From Nannobrachium achirus (Eukaryota; Chordata; Actinopteri; Myctophiformes; Myctophidae), in contig OY997655.1 in the NCBI GenBank assembly GCA_963921795.1, positions 8,397,322 to 8,461,321 on the forward strand: a stretch of DNA of 64,000 nt, written 5' to 3'. This document shows, piece after piece, positions 20,715 through 31,280 of this stretch (position 1 is the first letter of the stretch; the number at the start of each line of letters is the position of its first letter). Under the pieces are notes generated by a model. That model had not been told where the DNA came from. It did not search any database and was given only the letters and a program-made list of their open reading frames with translations. The translations under genes and the position numbers were made by a program.

Positions 20715-20730
20715 TCTCTGTCTCTCTCTT
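20676..20730 (+). repeat. TC microsatellite
   Basis: CTCTCTCTC runs broken by TGTCTC, about 50 bp. Confidence 0.9.
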
Positions 20731-21225
20731 GTCTATATTTAGAGTCTTTATTATACACAGTCGCTATCGTACGTAAACCGCGGTTCCATTCATGGCAGGA
20801 CACCAAATCACCCAATGTGACAATTCCTGTCGGCTGGAAACCAAGTATGTTCAAAACAGGAACTGTGTGTGACTGTGTGTTCCGATGGATGCAATGTAAA
20901 TTAGTTATTATAGGCCTATTGTCAGGGACATGCTGGCCATTGGGAAAAGCGGGACAACTCCCGAACGGCCGGTTCATTCCCGGCGGGTCCAGGCCGGCCA
21001 TTAGGAAAAAAATAAAAATGAAATGTCGGCCTTCGTTCCATTTTGGGGGCTGGGCGGCCAACAAAGTAAATCGTCACTGTCGGGTGGTTTCAAATCATTT
21101 TTAAAATGGTTTTGGACATACAAGGTTTCCACCCGACAACAACAAAATATAACTCATGTAATTGGCCCACTGGCTTGTCACTTGTCTTGATCTGAAATGG
21201 CAAATCTTTGAGTAGCAGCAGCAGC

Positions 21226-21253
21226 GCTATAGAGAGAGATCTCTCTCTATAGC
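21226..21253. repeat. Perfect 28-bp palindrome
   Basis: GCTATAGAGAGAGA followed directly by its reverse complement, with no loop. Confidence 0.9.
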
Positions 21254-21368
21254 ACGCAATGAGGGCCTCTCCAACTCTTTTTCCCGGGCTGAATCAGATG
21301 CCCAGCATGTCCCTGCCTATAGTAGTCACAAGCTATCGTTACTTTTTATTGGTTCAGTTACAGTATTT

Positions 21369-22010
21369 ACCAGTAAGACTCCCTAATCGGGAGATAAGCG
21401 ACCGTAGGTGGCTTATCTCCACAAATAGGGCAAAAATTTGTTTTTCCAAAATCTTCCTGATCCATGTTGATGACATGAGTGTAGACATGCTGTGTAGTGA
21501 TATTCGTGATTTTAGGGCAAAAACTGTAGGAGCAGTGTCCAAAAATCGGCCTGAAGGTGGCGCTAGAATAGGGCCATGTGAGAAATGAGGGGTGGGGTCT
21601 CCGCGTTGCCTTGGCGGACGAATAGGTACCGGCCCCGGCTCTCCCAGACGCTCCTAGCCCGAGTTACGGCATTTTATGTGCGCTGCAGTGGCAGGGGGTC
21701 CTCCACTGGGGGCGCCACCACTTTTGCATCCGTTCTGGAGCACCAGGAGTCGGTGGTCCCCGGGAATTCCCCGTGAGCAGTCATTTTTGCACATTTGGTC
21801 ATTTTTTACATCTGGGGGTCCCTGGGGCTCCGGGGGTCCTTGGAGGTTGTAGTTTGGCAGGCAAGGAGTGTGTGTGTGTAAAATCTGGCATGGATCGGGT
21901 CAACGGGTGCGGAGATATAAGCAGGGAAAAAGTGTGACGTGTGACGGACTCACTGACTCACTCACAGACAGCCTGTGGAGGTTTTGGTAGTAAATGCGAC
22001 CTACGGTCGC
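21369..22010 (+). mobile_element. Family E repeat with hairpin ends
   Basis: Begins ACCAGTAAGACTCCCTAATC and GGGAGATAAGCGACC (self-complementary with GGCTTATCTCC), contains TTTGGCA / TGGCATGGATCGGG, and ends GCGACCTACGGTCGCAA, a small hairpin. Related copies: 27040-27500 and 61862-62152. Confidence 0.65.
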
Positions 22011-22084
22011 AATAAAACCCACAGACAGACAGAGCCATGTATAGGAGTTAAAAAAGGGACCCCAATTCAAACACCCAAAGGTCA

Positions 22085-22204
22085 ACTTGTGGTGTTTATC
22101 CTTTTAGTTGACCAATGACCATGTATCAGTGAACTGTCCTGTCCTGTACCATTTCCTATATGCAAACTTCAAATAAAGTATTCAATCAATCAATCAATCA
22201 ATCA
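22085..22204 (+). mobile_element. Rex/CR1-like LINE 3' end
   Basis: TTTTAGTTGACC, CAAACTTCAAATAAAGTATT then CAATCAATCAATCAATC tail. Confidence 0.75.
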
Positions 22205-22242
22205 CTTTGACTTACACTTCCACATGTTCTTAAACATAGCAG

Positions 22243-22310
22243 AGAATAGCAGATCTACAAGCTCACAACGCCTGTTGTGAGCTTGCTGGATCAGCTGGTT
22301 TTGCTACTTT
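22243..22310. repeat. Hairpin module copy
   Basis: ATAGCAGATCTACAAGCTCA pairs with TGTGAGCTTGCTGGATCAGC; the right arm has a two-base insertion. It lies between two truncated LINE 3' ends. Confidence 0.8.
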
Positions 22311-22820
22311 TGTGCGATTGATTGAATACTTACAAGTTTGCATAGGAAAGGGTACAGTTTACTGGTACAAGGTCAACTAAAAGGAGATCCTAGTAAGCTT
22401 TTTGGCTTATTTGCACAGGAAACCATTATATAACTAATGTTGAAAATGTGTGAACTAACTATTCCTTTAAGCCTCAAACAACCATATCTCTTTAGAGTGT
22501 GCTCTGAGCACTGTACTGGCCAATCAGAGAAAGACAGGCCGCCAGTACACATGCTGGGCAGAATTGATATAGGCTATAAGACTTAGTTAGATAAGGATTC
22601 CTCAGAGTTCTGCGGTGTGCAGCCAAACTTTGTTGTGTCGGCTGGACACTGTTTTCAGCTTGCTGTGGAAAGCAACCTTCCCTTGCAAAAAATCAGGCAG
22701 GCTTGTATTCTGTTTTACTTTCATGCATTTGCTGTTCATATTTTTATATATTCATGTGGGGATTTAATACCCTGTGTGTAATCATTCAACCATGCTGAGT
22801 TTAAACTAAAATGTTGCTCC

Positions 22821-23271
22821 TAGGGGTGGGCGATATGGAAAAATACAATATCACGATATTTTCCCAAGCTGTATCACGATACACGATTTTATCACGATTC
22901 TTTTTCACGTTGGTTTTTATGGTTATTTTTCAAGTTACTTGACAAAAACTAGACTCTCTGGGTTCCTTTTGGGAGGTCTAAATTGAACTTTACAAGCATC
23001 TAACTCTGACAGTATACAAATGAAACCAAATGGACCCTTACGGGTCCATTTGGTTTCATTTGTATACTGTCAGAGTTAAGTGGAGACCTTGGCATTTTAA
23101 AGTTTGAGAACTGATGATTTTGATGCAGGTTTAAATTGAATTCTGCAATGAATCTCTGTATTTATAAGGCTCCCTCAATTGCATCACGATATATACAATA
23201 CCTCTGAATAGGCATATCGTGGAGACATTGTATCGTCTCACCGATAATTATCACCATATCGCCCACCCCTA
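22821..23271. mobile_element. hAT non-autonomous element, 451 bp
   Basis: Ends TAGGGGTGGGCGATATGG and CCATATCGCCCACCCCTA are exact complements; 8-bp duplication GTTGCTCC at 22813-22820 and 23272-23279. An inner palindrome (about 22990-23085, AACTCTGACAGTATACAAAT) is shared with 25838-25907. Confidence 0.92.
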
Positions 23272-23519
23272 GTTGCTCCTGTGTAACGTCTCATAACTGG
23301 ACTCAGGATACAGAATGACGCATCATAACATTGAATGACAGACGGATAGAACACAGTATGCAGAGGATGTCATCAATAGCAATAGAAAAAAGGTCATAAA
23401 GAAGACAAAATAAAAGAAAGAAGAAAATAAATAAAATATATTTACAGTGGAAAAGGGAAGGTAAGTAGGCCTATGGGCTGTTGCGACACTGTACGACAAA
23501 GTAAGGCATTCAATTAAAC

Positions 23520-24080
23520 CAGGGGTCTTCAACAGGGGGTCCTCAGAGTTACTACAGGGGGTCCTCCAAATCTTTGTGACTTTTTTATATTAACCACTTG
23601 AACCCTGGCGTCCATATTCTGAGAACTTTAGCCAAAAATAGCAGATCTAAAAACCACAAGTTTGGCTATTTTCAGCTATTAGAGGTTTGGTGCAGTGGGG
23701 AAAAAGAGCAGACTAAGTACAGTGAAAGGTCAAGTTTATTAAGTATTGACAGTTCAAGTGGTTAAATATCCGAAAACAACAAATTGACATGAATCCAACA
23801 TACACTGATGATTGTGCTGTCAAACGATGAAACTATATGGAATCTATGAACAGGTTGTGGGGGTGAGTACTTTGTCCTCCTGATTACATTTTTGGGATGT
23901 GCTACGTTTTTGGAATTCAATTCCTACTTTTTATGTAAATCTGACTTTAGGTCTAGCACTCCACTGAGAAAACCATTGCTGATGCGCATCTTCTTTTTCT
24001 TATATAGGTTGTGTGGGGGTCCCTGCTTCATCTCTCTCTCAACTAATGGGTCCTTGGCCTGAAAACGTTGAAGAGCCTTG
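23520..24080. mobile_element. Family C hAT element
   Basis: Ends CAGGGGTCTTCAACAGGGGG and AACGTTGAAGAGCCTTG; flanks AATTAAAC/ATTTAAAT match 6 of 8. Hairpin at 23631-23677 with a mutated loop. An extra segment near 23868-24010 interrupts it. Best copy: 33610-34040. Confidence 0.7.
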
Positions 24081-24135
24081 ATTTAAATAAAAAAAACAAC
24101 TCTGGAGATGCGAGGTTTCTCCATGGCAGCCGTGC

Positions 24136-24143
24136 TATATAAA
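24136..24143 (+). promoter_or_regulatory. TATA box of the GPCR gene
   Basis: TATATAAA lies 119 bases upstream of the ATG, followed by a non-repetitive, C/T-rich leader with a CTG run. The start site would be near 24166. Confidence 0.5.
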
Positions 24144-24261
24144 CCACATTCCACTCAAGGCAAGCCACCAAATCACTCCCCAGTCCTCGCCCCTCTCTGC
24201 TGCTGCTGCTGCTGCTACTGCAGCCAGCGTCAACATTAGTCTCTTTGTCCCAGAACAGAGA

Positions 24262-24555
24262 ATGGAAGGGCTTTTCATCTACAACAACGACTCCCGTCAT
24301 CTTCTCCTCACTTCAACTCCTTCCTCCTGGCTGCGGACCACCTCGTCGCCCTCAGCGGAGGAATGGTTCACCCCAGTGGAGGAGGGCTTCACCCCAGCGG
24401 AGGAGGGCTTCACCCCCAGCGCTGCCAACCTGACGGCAGCCTCCCTCCTGGGCCTGCTGTTCGTCCTGGGCACCGCGGGGAACCTGGCCGTCCTGGTGCT
24501 CCTCGTGCGCCGCCTGGAGCCCAGCAACTTCACCCACCTGCTGATGCTCAACCTG
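24262..24555 (+). CDS. GPCR exon 1: N-terminus and TM1
   Basis: ATG in AACAGAGAATGG after the leader; donor GTCAGT. The extracellular N-terminus has a short repeat (EEWFTP, EEGFTP, EEGFTP; 21-bp DNA units at about 24358-24417) and then TM1 and LMLNL. The exon is strongly GC-rich. Confidence 0.85.
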
Positions 24556-27500
24556 GTCAGTCTGAGAATGTTGTCACTTGTCAGGAGAAAAGAACAGGGA
24601 TCCCACGGTCATGACATTCCTGGAAATATTTTGAAATTAGAAAAATATTTTTTCCAGTACTGGAAAAGTTTTGGAATTTATCAAGGGTCCTGGAAGGTCC
24701 TGGAAAAGATAGCTATGCATTGTCTTTGGTTATTGACTGTGTATTCCTCTGAAATGACAAATTAAACATGGGCCAAATTGTCAAATATATCCAGTTTCCG
24801 CTGGGGTTTACTGGAGACTATCGGGACCAAACTTCCGGGTTTAACAGCAGACATACAAGCTCACGTCGCGTCGCAGATGCAACTCGTTGTGAGCTTGTAA
24901 ATCGGCGCCGGAAGCTCGGTACAGACGTCTGCGCAATGCACTATGGGGCGTTGGAAACTCGTGGATAGAGGTAGAAATTGTGAAAATAGCCGATCTACAT
25001 GCTCACAACGCCTCGCGTTGCGAGGCGTTGTGAGCATGTAGATCGGCTATTTTCACAATAGAACCATGTTATACAAAATTCCTCAACTCTTAGTGCTCGT
25101 CAGGGTGCCGGGTCCCCAGTTAAAATATGATTATTTCGGGGGTCACGGCCTGAAAAGGTTGAGAACCACTGGCATACCTGTCTTTGGGCATTGCGCATAG
25201 GAGTAAGCGACCTGTTATTGAGCTGAATTATTGTTATATAGTCCTGGAAATTGGGTTAAATATTCTGGAAAAGTTTTGGAAATGAATTGGTAAAAATGTG
25301 TGGGAACACTGAAAGAAAGAAAGACAGAAGGAAATGGGAAATCCTTGAATGCCTTACCAACAGTGTTTCTCAAACCTTACTTTGGTTTTTTTACAACAAG
25401 GGTTCATATTTTAGATTGTAATTAGAGAAAAGAAAAAAGTGAGTGTTAAACTTATTTCATTTACTTCTTTCTATTGTTTTAGAGATTCTTATTTCAGTGG
25501 CTGGGGGCATGCGTACAAGTGGCTAAATATGTCATTTTACACAGAATAAGCCCATTCCCAAGATACAACGCAACCTTTCGTGGTTGGATGTGACTTATGG
25601 GGACTAGAAGTGTTACTGTAAATAGCAATAAAGAAACTGCTGGCTTATTGTGTCTAAAAAGACATATTTAGCCACTTGTGCGCATGCCCCCATGCGTACG
25701 CATGCCCCACATTTTAGCACGGTAAACTCGATAAAACAATAGAACAAAGCAAATGAAAACATTTTAACACTCACTTTTTCTTTTCTCTAATTACAATCTA
25801 AAATATGAACCCTTGTTGTAAAAAAACAAAGTTGTCCTTTAACTCTGACAGCATACAAATGGACCCTGAAGGGTCCATTTGGTCCCATTTGTATGCTGTC
25901 AGAGTTACAGGCTTGTAAGGGTCAATTTAGACCCCCATAAAGGAACCTATAGAGAATCCCTAAAATTAATTTTGAGAACCAGCCTTACCAAAACCTTCCT
26001 TCACCAATGTGTTTGTAAAAAGTAACCCTATCTCACAAAGATTGGAATTACATTTCCCTCTAGGGGAATCAGTTGTGTATACCAACTGCTTTAAGTAGCC
26101 TAGCAAGTTAGGGATCGAACTAGGGGCTTTTCATGATGCTGAATCCATTGTAAACATTTATTTTGCACGGGAAACACTCCTTGGGCCAAAAGTCACAGAT
26201 TTCCCCTAGGGGAAACTGAATTTCAATCTTTGTGAGATGTGTTACTAGACACCTATACAAACACATTCGTTGAAGAAGGTCTTTGGTAAGGAATCTATTC
26301 CCAGATTCTTATTTCTTTAATCCCCCCTGCCTCTAGGTGTGCTGTGACCTGCTGTGCCTGACCGCGCTGCCCCCGTGGATCGGCGACTCGGTGCGGCGCT
26401 GGGAGCTGGGCTACGGCCTCTGCAAGGCGGTGACCTTCGTGACCTTCTGCAGCCACTACGCCAACCTCTACACCATCACGCTGATGAGCGTGCAGCGCTT
26501 CATGCGGGTGCTCCACCGCCGGCGCTGGGCGCGGGCGATGGGCGGCGGGGGGGAGCGGGCGCTGCTGGTGGCGCTCTGGGCAGCCTCCTGCCTCATGACC
26601 TGGCCCTCCGTGGCCTCCTTCGGCCGCGCCAAGGACGGACGCTTCGACTGCAGCCGGTCGCCGCAGATGGTAGGAGGCAGTGCTTAAATTGTCAATGAAT
26701 AGAGGGTATGCGTGTGACATCACTGTTACTGGAAGTTATGTAGGAACACGCCTACTGAGTGGCAAAAAAATTAATTCATGCCATTGACAACCCATACATC
26801 CAAACAGAAAAGTCCTATCTGATTGTATTAAACAAAGTTAAACTCACCAACATTGCAGCTGTACTGAAAGCTTGGATTATTCTCTTTCTATCTGCAAAGT
26901 TTTTGTTTCATAAAAATCAACCATAGACATGTTATGAGCTACTTTATGTCAAGACATTCTGTGCAGGTGATTATTATTTTTTTTTTTAAGTGTCAGAGTT
27001 TGGAAGCACTTGTTTTCAACAACACAACATACGGCGCTATATGGGACAGATCCATGTTGATGACATGAGTGTAGACATACTGTGTAGTGATTTGCGTGAT
27101 TTTAGGGCAAAATCTGTAGGAGCCGTTTCCAAAAATGTGTTTAAAAAATCGGCCTGAAGATGGCGCTAAATGGGACAGATCCATGTTGATGACATGAGTG
27201 TAGACATTCTGTGTACCGATTTGCGTGATTTTGGGCCAAAAATTGTAGGAGCTGTGTCCATAAATGTGTTTTGCAAGAACCGGCCTCATGGTGGCGCTAG
27301 AAGAGGGTCATGTGAGAATTGATGGGTTGTGGTTGTGGTTTGGTAGGCAAGGACGGTGTGTGCAAAATTTGGCATGGATCGGGGCAACGGTTGCGGAGAT
27401 ATGAGCAGGGGAAAAGTGTGACGTGTGACAGACTGACAGACTGACAGACTGACAGACAGCTGGTCGAGGTTTTGATGGTAAATGCGACCTGACGGTCGCA

Positions 27501-29180
27501 ATAACTGGCAAATTGTTAACAAAATTCTATGACACCATGTATGTGTGTAGCCTATATAGTTTGTCTATTGTGTGTCACTGTCACCTATGAAGCACCACAT
27601 CAGAAAGATTACAAGAAATTGAACAAAAACGTGAAAATATAAAGTAAAGAAAAATGTTGCAGCCAAAAAGGTCTCTATTTTGAAAGATAAAAACATAAAT
27701 GAGCAAACAGCACTATTTTGATTGACAGGGAAGGTCCCGGATCCAATCAAACAGGTGCCGGATCCGATCAAAGAGGTGAGGGAACATGTTCCCCCATGTT
27801 CCCCCTTAAATTAAGCCTAGACGGAAAAATGTCGACTGCCTTTTTTTCAGACAACTTAAAGACATCCACCACCATCGGTGTCATTTCATATTGGTTGTGT
27901 TCAGGTGTCACTCTGAAAATAGCTGATCTATGCCTGCCGATCTTGTAGATCAACATTGAGACACGTGCGGCAGGTATTTGTACCAAAAGCCTGCCTCATA
28001 TGTCTCAATGTTGATATGGTGTGGAAGTGTTGTACAAATTTCAAATATACAGTACCTTAAGGGCTTATTAAACTGGTTAATCAGCTGGTTAAACATGTTG
28101 CCCCATGCTAGATGCAGAATAGATAAGCCTCATGCTAGATGCAGAATAGATATAGATACACCATAAAAATGCTAATATACAGCATACGATTTGTGAAAGT
28201 GACAAACAGGCTTCACAGTTATGTCAGGTGTGTTCATATGCTAATGGTGATGCGATTTCAGATCAATTGCTCCAGCCACTGAGGAGAAACGCTGTGACAG
28301 ACAGACAGACACTCAGACAGACAGACATTTGGAAAATGATATGTTTGATAGTGGTGTTCTGTGAGTCCACTATAGATTAGTAAGTGGTAGCCCTGAAACA
28401 TGACAGTCGTATGATACGACCATCATGTTTCAGGGCATCAAAAGGGGCACTTCAATGTATTGCAGTTTACAGTTTACAGTTTAGGCATTTAGCAGACGCT
28501 TTTAATCCAAAGCGACTTACAATAAGCAGATAACATCACAATAATAAACAAGATAATATGTCAGAACATCATCAACAATATAACAAATGCAAATGGATAT
28601 CTATCTAGAAAAAACACAGTATAATCAAAGTTCTAAAAACCTAAAGACAAAAAACTAATGCTAACTAGCATTAGTTTACTTCGTTTTTACTTCGATCATA
28701 CTTACTATACTTACTATACTAACCACATGAAAATGTTCTGTCACAAATCACCACTAGGTGGGGCAGACGCTGGCGGCGGCCGTGCTGGACCTGCTGTTCG
28801 GCTTCGTGGTGCCCTTCTCCGTCATGACGTCCTTCTACGTCTGCCTATACCGCCGGGTGAAGGAGGTGGCGCTGTCCGGCTGCCGAAGGACCAGCCAGCT
28901 CATCTCCCGGATCATCGTCACCTTCGTGGTCCTCTGGGTGCCCATCCACGTGGTGGGCACCGTGGCCATAGCGGGGGCCGCGCTGCGCCCCTCGCGCCCC
29001 GACGTGGCGGACAGGCTGGAGCGCCTCACGGACTCGTTCGAGGCCAAGATGGTCTACCTTTTCCCCTTGCTCAGGTTGGTCATAGACCCGTTTCTCTACG
29101 CCTTCTCTTTTCGCCAGCTCTGGCCGGGTAGAAGCGGAGAGAACAAGAGAACAGATTTCCTGCGGGCCAGCTCTGTGTGA
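24262..29180 (+). CDS. Class A GPCR, leukotriene B4 receptor-like, three exons
   Basis: Exons 24262-24555, 26337-26669 and 28758-29180, all in phase 0, give a 349-residue receptor. Seen: N-glycosylation sites N9 and N56, TM1 with G73-N74, D102 in TM2, C127 and C203 for the extracellular disulphide, W179 in TM4, P228 in TM5, LWVP (268-271) in TM6 and DPFLY (319-323) in TM7. The usual DRY is Q151-R152-F153. TM6 (IIVTFVVLWVPIHVV) and TM2 (LMLNL) resemble leukotriene B4 receptors, which bind lipid chemoattractants at the plasma membrane and act through Gi. That ligand is an inference. Two coding introns are unusual, as mammalian BLT receptors are single-exon. A purinergic, galanin or other peptide receptor relative is not excluded. 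Confidence 0.85.
24595..25309. mobile_element. Family B hAT in GPCR intron 1, two hairpins
   Basis: Ends CAGGGATCCCACGGTCATG and TGTGTGGGAACAC; flanks GAAAAGAA/TGAAAGAA. The hairpin at 24978-25058 is nearly perfect (ATTGTGAAAATAGCCGATC / GATCGGCTATTTTCACAAT); a second lies at 24843-24908 inside a further small insertion. Confidence 0.75.
25381..25836. repeat. Foldback in GPCR intron 1
   Basis: Arms about 25381-25560 and 25645-25836: ACAACAAGGGTTCATATTTT with AAAATATGAACCCTTGTTGT, and TGGCTAAATATGTC with GACATATTTAGCCA. The right end TTGTCCTTTAA suggests a TTAA-target element. Confidence 0.85.
25838..25907. repeat. Palindrome shared with 22990-23085
   Basis: TAACTCTGACAGCATACAAA and TTTGTATGCTGTCAGAGTTA enclose GGACCCTGAAGGGTCC. 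The same structure sits inside the hAT at 22821-23271. Confidence 0.88.
25983..26292. repeat. Third foldback of GPCR intron 1
   Basis: CCTTACCAAAACCTTC, ACAAAGATTG on the left match CAATCTTTGT and GAAGGTCTTTGGTAAGG on the right, with TCCCCTAGGGGAA inner stems. It ends 44 bases before exon 2. Confidence 0.8.
26337..26669 (+). CDS. GPCR exon 2: TM2-TM4
   Basis: Acceptor CCCTGCCTCTAG, donor GTAGGA, 111 codons. It encodes CCDLLCLTALPPWIG, GLCKAVTFVTFCSHYANLYT, MSVQRFMRVLH, TM4 and the second extracellular loop with C203. It is GC-rich, in contrast to the A/T-rich foldbacks of the intron before it. Confidence 0.88.
27040..27505 (+). mobile_element. Family E repeat with internal 126-bp tandem
   Basis: GGGACAGATCCATGTTGATG occurs at 27046 and 27172, each unit ending near TGGCGCTA. 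Right end GACAGACTGACAGACTGACA, then GCGACCTGACGGTCGCAA. Confidence 0.7.
27912..28015. repeat. Hairpin remnant and adjacent palindrome
   Basis: Module remnant at 27912-27960, then ATCAACATTGAGACACGTGC against TGTCTCAATGTTGAT (27948-28015). Confidence 0.6.
28085..28335 (+). repeat. Family F repeat, GACA tail
   Basis: GCTGGTTAAACATGTTGCCC through GATTTCAGATCAATTGCTCC to a GACAGACAGACA tail. A second, nearly identical copy is at 59888-60170. Confidence 0.85.
28390..28439. repeat. Short palindrome
   Basis: GCCCTGAAACATGA and TCATGTTTCAGGGC with a CAGTCGTATGATACGACCA centre. Confidence 0.85.
28463..28600 (-). mobile_element. L2-type LINE 3' tail
   Basis: Minus-strand AAGTCGCTTTGGATTAAAAG and GCTAAATGCCTAAACTG with repeated TGTAAAC, as in 46220-46290. 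Confidence 0.75.
28758..29180 (+). CDS. GPCR exon 3: TM5-TM7 and tail
   Basis: Acceptor CACCACTAG, 140 codons plus TGA. It encodes TM5 (GFVVPFSVMTSFYVCLY), basic third loop, TM6, TM7 and a short tail ending FLRASSV. A repeat of the GATGCACCGATA type begins within a few bases of the stop. Confidence 0.88.
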   Translation: MGQTLAAAVLDLLFGFVVPFSVMTSFYVCLYRRVKEVALSGCRRTSQLISRIIVTFVVLWVPIHVVGTVAIAGAALRPSRPDVADRLERLTDSFEAKMVYLFPLLRLVIDPFLYAFSFRQLWPGRSGENKRTDFLRASSV

Positions 29181-30012
29181 CCGATGCACCGATATGGAAA
29201 TTCTTGGACAATACCGATGTTTAACCCATTTAGGCCTCCCTAGAATTATTGAATGATTTAACTATTGAAAAATAGCAGATCTACAAGCTCACAGCGCGGC
29301 ACCGAGTGCCGCGCTGCGAGCTTGTAGATCTGCTATTTTTGAAAAGGTTGTGAAAATGTTTATGTATTTTTTTAAAGCGAACGTTTGTAACTCAAATTTT
29401 GCTTCTGGGTGGTCCCTGGAACTAAATATTTTGAGATGGGGTCCGTGGCCAAATACATATCATTTTGGGGGTCCTTCACATGAAAAGGTCTCTCAAGAAC
29501 AGACTAACTGAGCTCCAGTGAAGTGAAAAGAACCTTTTCTTTGACGATGGCTGGCCATATTGCTGACATAGAAACATGGGTTAAAGTAACAATTGTAGCC
29601 GATAACCGATACTGATACCGATATTTGTTTATATATTTTAAAGGTTTAATGTGTAAATAAGCCAAAAGGCTTACTAGGATCTCTTTTTAGTTGACCTTGT
29701 GCCACGAAAAGCCCCATAGTTTGACCCCTAACATGCTACTTACAGTAAAGGAGATTTCGTTTTTGTTTTCTTTCTCTGCATAACAAGGTTAAGGCACCCA
29801 AACTTTCAGCAGCTGTCACAGGTTCCCCTACTGAGTCTAAGGTTACACCAACACAGCCAGCTCAAAATGTATGCTTATCAACAACAGATAAATATCGATA
29901 TCTGTCATCGGTTAATGTCTGCGTTATTTGCCAATACCGATATTGACCGAAAACTGCAAATATCGGACGATACAGTCAGATATGTGTCCGCTACCGATGG
30001 TGCATCACTAGT
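29181..30012. mobile_element. hAT-like element with nested family A copy
   Basis: Left GATGCACCGATATGG, right CTACCGATGGTGCATCAC, inverted. The family A element 29225-29580 is nested inside. No clean 8-bp duplication found, so the left end may be truncated. Confidence 0.55.
29225..29580. mobile_element. Family A TTAA-type element, internally deleted
   Basis: TTAA at 29221-29224 and 29581-29584; left end CCCATTTAGGCC. Hairpin at 29266-29344 has near-perfect arms with a GCGCGGCACCGAGTGCCGCGC extension of the stem. Confidence 0.75.
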
Positions 30013-30124
30013 TAAAAGCTATAGGCCTATAGGCCAAAGGAAACGATAAGCCTTTTTCAGTGGTGGACTATAACAAAAGATGTGCCTACCCACCATACTA
30101 AATTCATTCATCAGTGTCTGCCGC

Positions 30125-30165
30125 AAACAAACAAAGTAAAGTTACTTTGTTTGTTTGCTTTACTT
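30125..30165. repeat. Small hairpin
   Basis: AACAAACAAAGTAA and TTACTTTGTTTGTT are exact complements with a 2-base centre. Confidence 0.85.
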
Positions 30166-30351
30166 GAGTATATGTATTTTTGGGATACTACGGTACAGTT
30201 CAAAGACACTTGTTCTGTGGACTCCACTACATTTACAGCAATCTATTCACGTTATTCCTGGCCCCGCCCCCGGCTTCCTGTTCATATCCTGAAAGAGGCG
30301 GAGGCTGAAAAAGCTGGCCTGAAAAACCAAGAGTGTATGGCTGCAGGCCTG

Positions 30352-30855
30352 GAGACACCTCCCTCAGCAGATCTTTCTTGTCAGATCTTTCGTCTCAGTA
30401 CGGAAGTACTCAGAACGGAAGTACTAACGGCAAGTCTACAGGGTCAACAAAGGCGGAGCCGCTCGAGTGTCCACGACATTGCAAGCGGCGCGAAGGCCAG
30501 CGGACCTTGGTCCTGCTCTTCGCCCCCGAGCGCCGCAGGCGCGAGTGGCCGCGAAGAGCGGGCCAGGGCCGCGCGGCCGGCGGAGCGCCGCGCGAGTTAC
30601 GAAGCCGTGGTGAATGCAATCGTTATATTTATGCCCAGGCCGTAAGGCCTGGGCAAGCCCACGATAAACATCAGCATTGATGGCTGAATGGATAGCGTCG
30701 CCGACTTGCGTGCCAGAGATCACTAGATCGAATCTCACCGTTGCCCCACTGCACACGTCCCCGAAGCACTAGGGGGCAGTAGAGTCAAGTAATTAGGTAC
30801 TTCCGTACTGAGACGAAAGATCTGACAAGAAAGATCTGCAGAGGGAGGTGTCTCC
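30352..30855. mobile_element. Foldback element with GC-rich core and tRNA-like head
   Basis: GGAGACACCTCCCTC and CAGATCTTTCTTGTCAGATC at 30352-30390 match GATCTGACAAGAAAGATCTG and GAGGGAGGTGTCTCC at 30815-30855; GTACTTCC stems extend them. The core 30440-30600 is very CpG-rich. 30680-30780 carries TGGCTGAATGG and GATCGAATCTC, A- and B-box-like pol III elements. Confidence 0.8.
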
Positions 30856-31036
30856 ATACCCATCTCTGAAAAACATCATTTGGCTTCCTGTTGTCCTTGC
30901 ATTAAAGTGTCAGTAGTTGGCGTTCTAGGCTCTGGGTTCTGAATATACCTGGGTTGCCATGTCTTTTCATAATAAGCAATTTCTGTCTCTAGAAAAATAG
31001 TTGCTTATTGGGCTTACTTTCTAATATTTTTTAAAC

Positions 31037-31280
31037 CAGTGGTTCCCAAATCTTTTCATATCAAGGACCCCAGATTACATATTTGTCCACAGTCGCAGAC
31101 CCCCATCTGAAAATATGTGGTGCCAGGGACCTCCACACAGATTTATGTTGTTAAAATGTTTCAAAAATATCCCCAAAAAAAATCCCTCAATATATTTTAA
31201 ATAGCAAATATACAAGCTCACAATGTGTTGCAATGTGACACATTGTGAGCTTGCTGATCTGCTATTTTCAAATGTGAATG
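31037..31280 (-). mobile_element. Family A fragment with hairpin
   Basis: CAGTGGTTCCCAAATCTTTT, GGTGCCAGGGACC and the hairpin 31198-31275 (AGCTCACAATGTGTTGC / ACACATTGTGAGCTTGC). A degraded hairpin follows at 31518-31578. Confidence 0.6.

Noticed and set aside
30082-30680. 187- and 115-codon ORFs in a CpG-rich stretch
   Set aside because: They cover the inverted repeat and GC-rich core of a foldback element; low-complexity Arg/Ala/Ser translation.
30680-30780. Functional tRNA gene
   Set aside because: A- and B-box-like motifs are present, but no complete cloverleaf could be drawn; better read as SINE-like.
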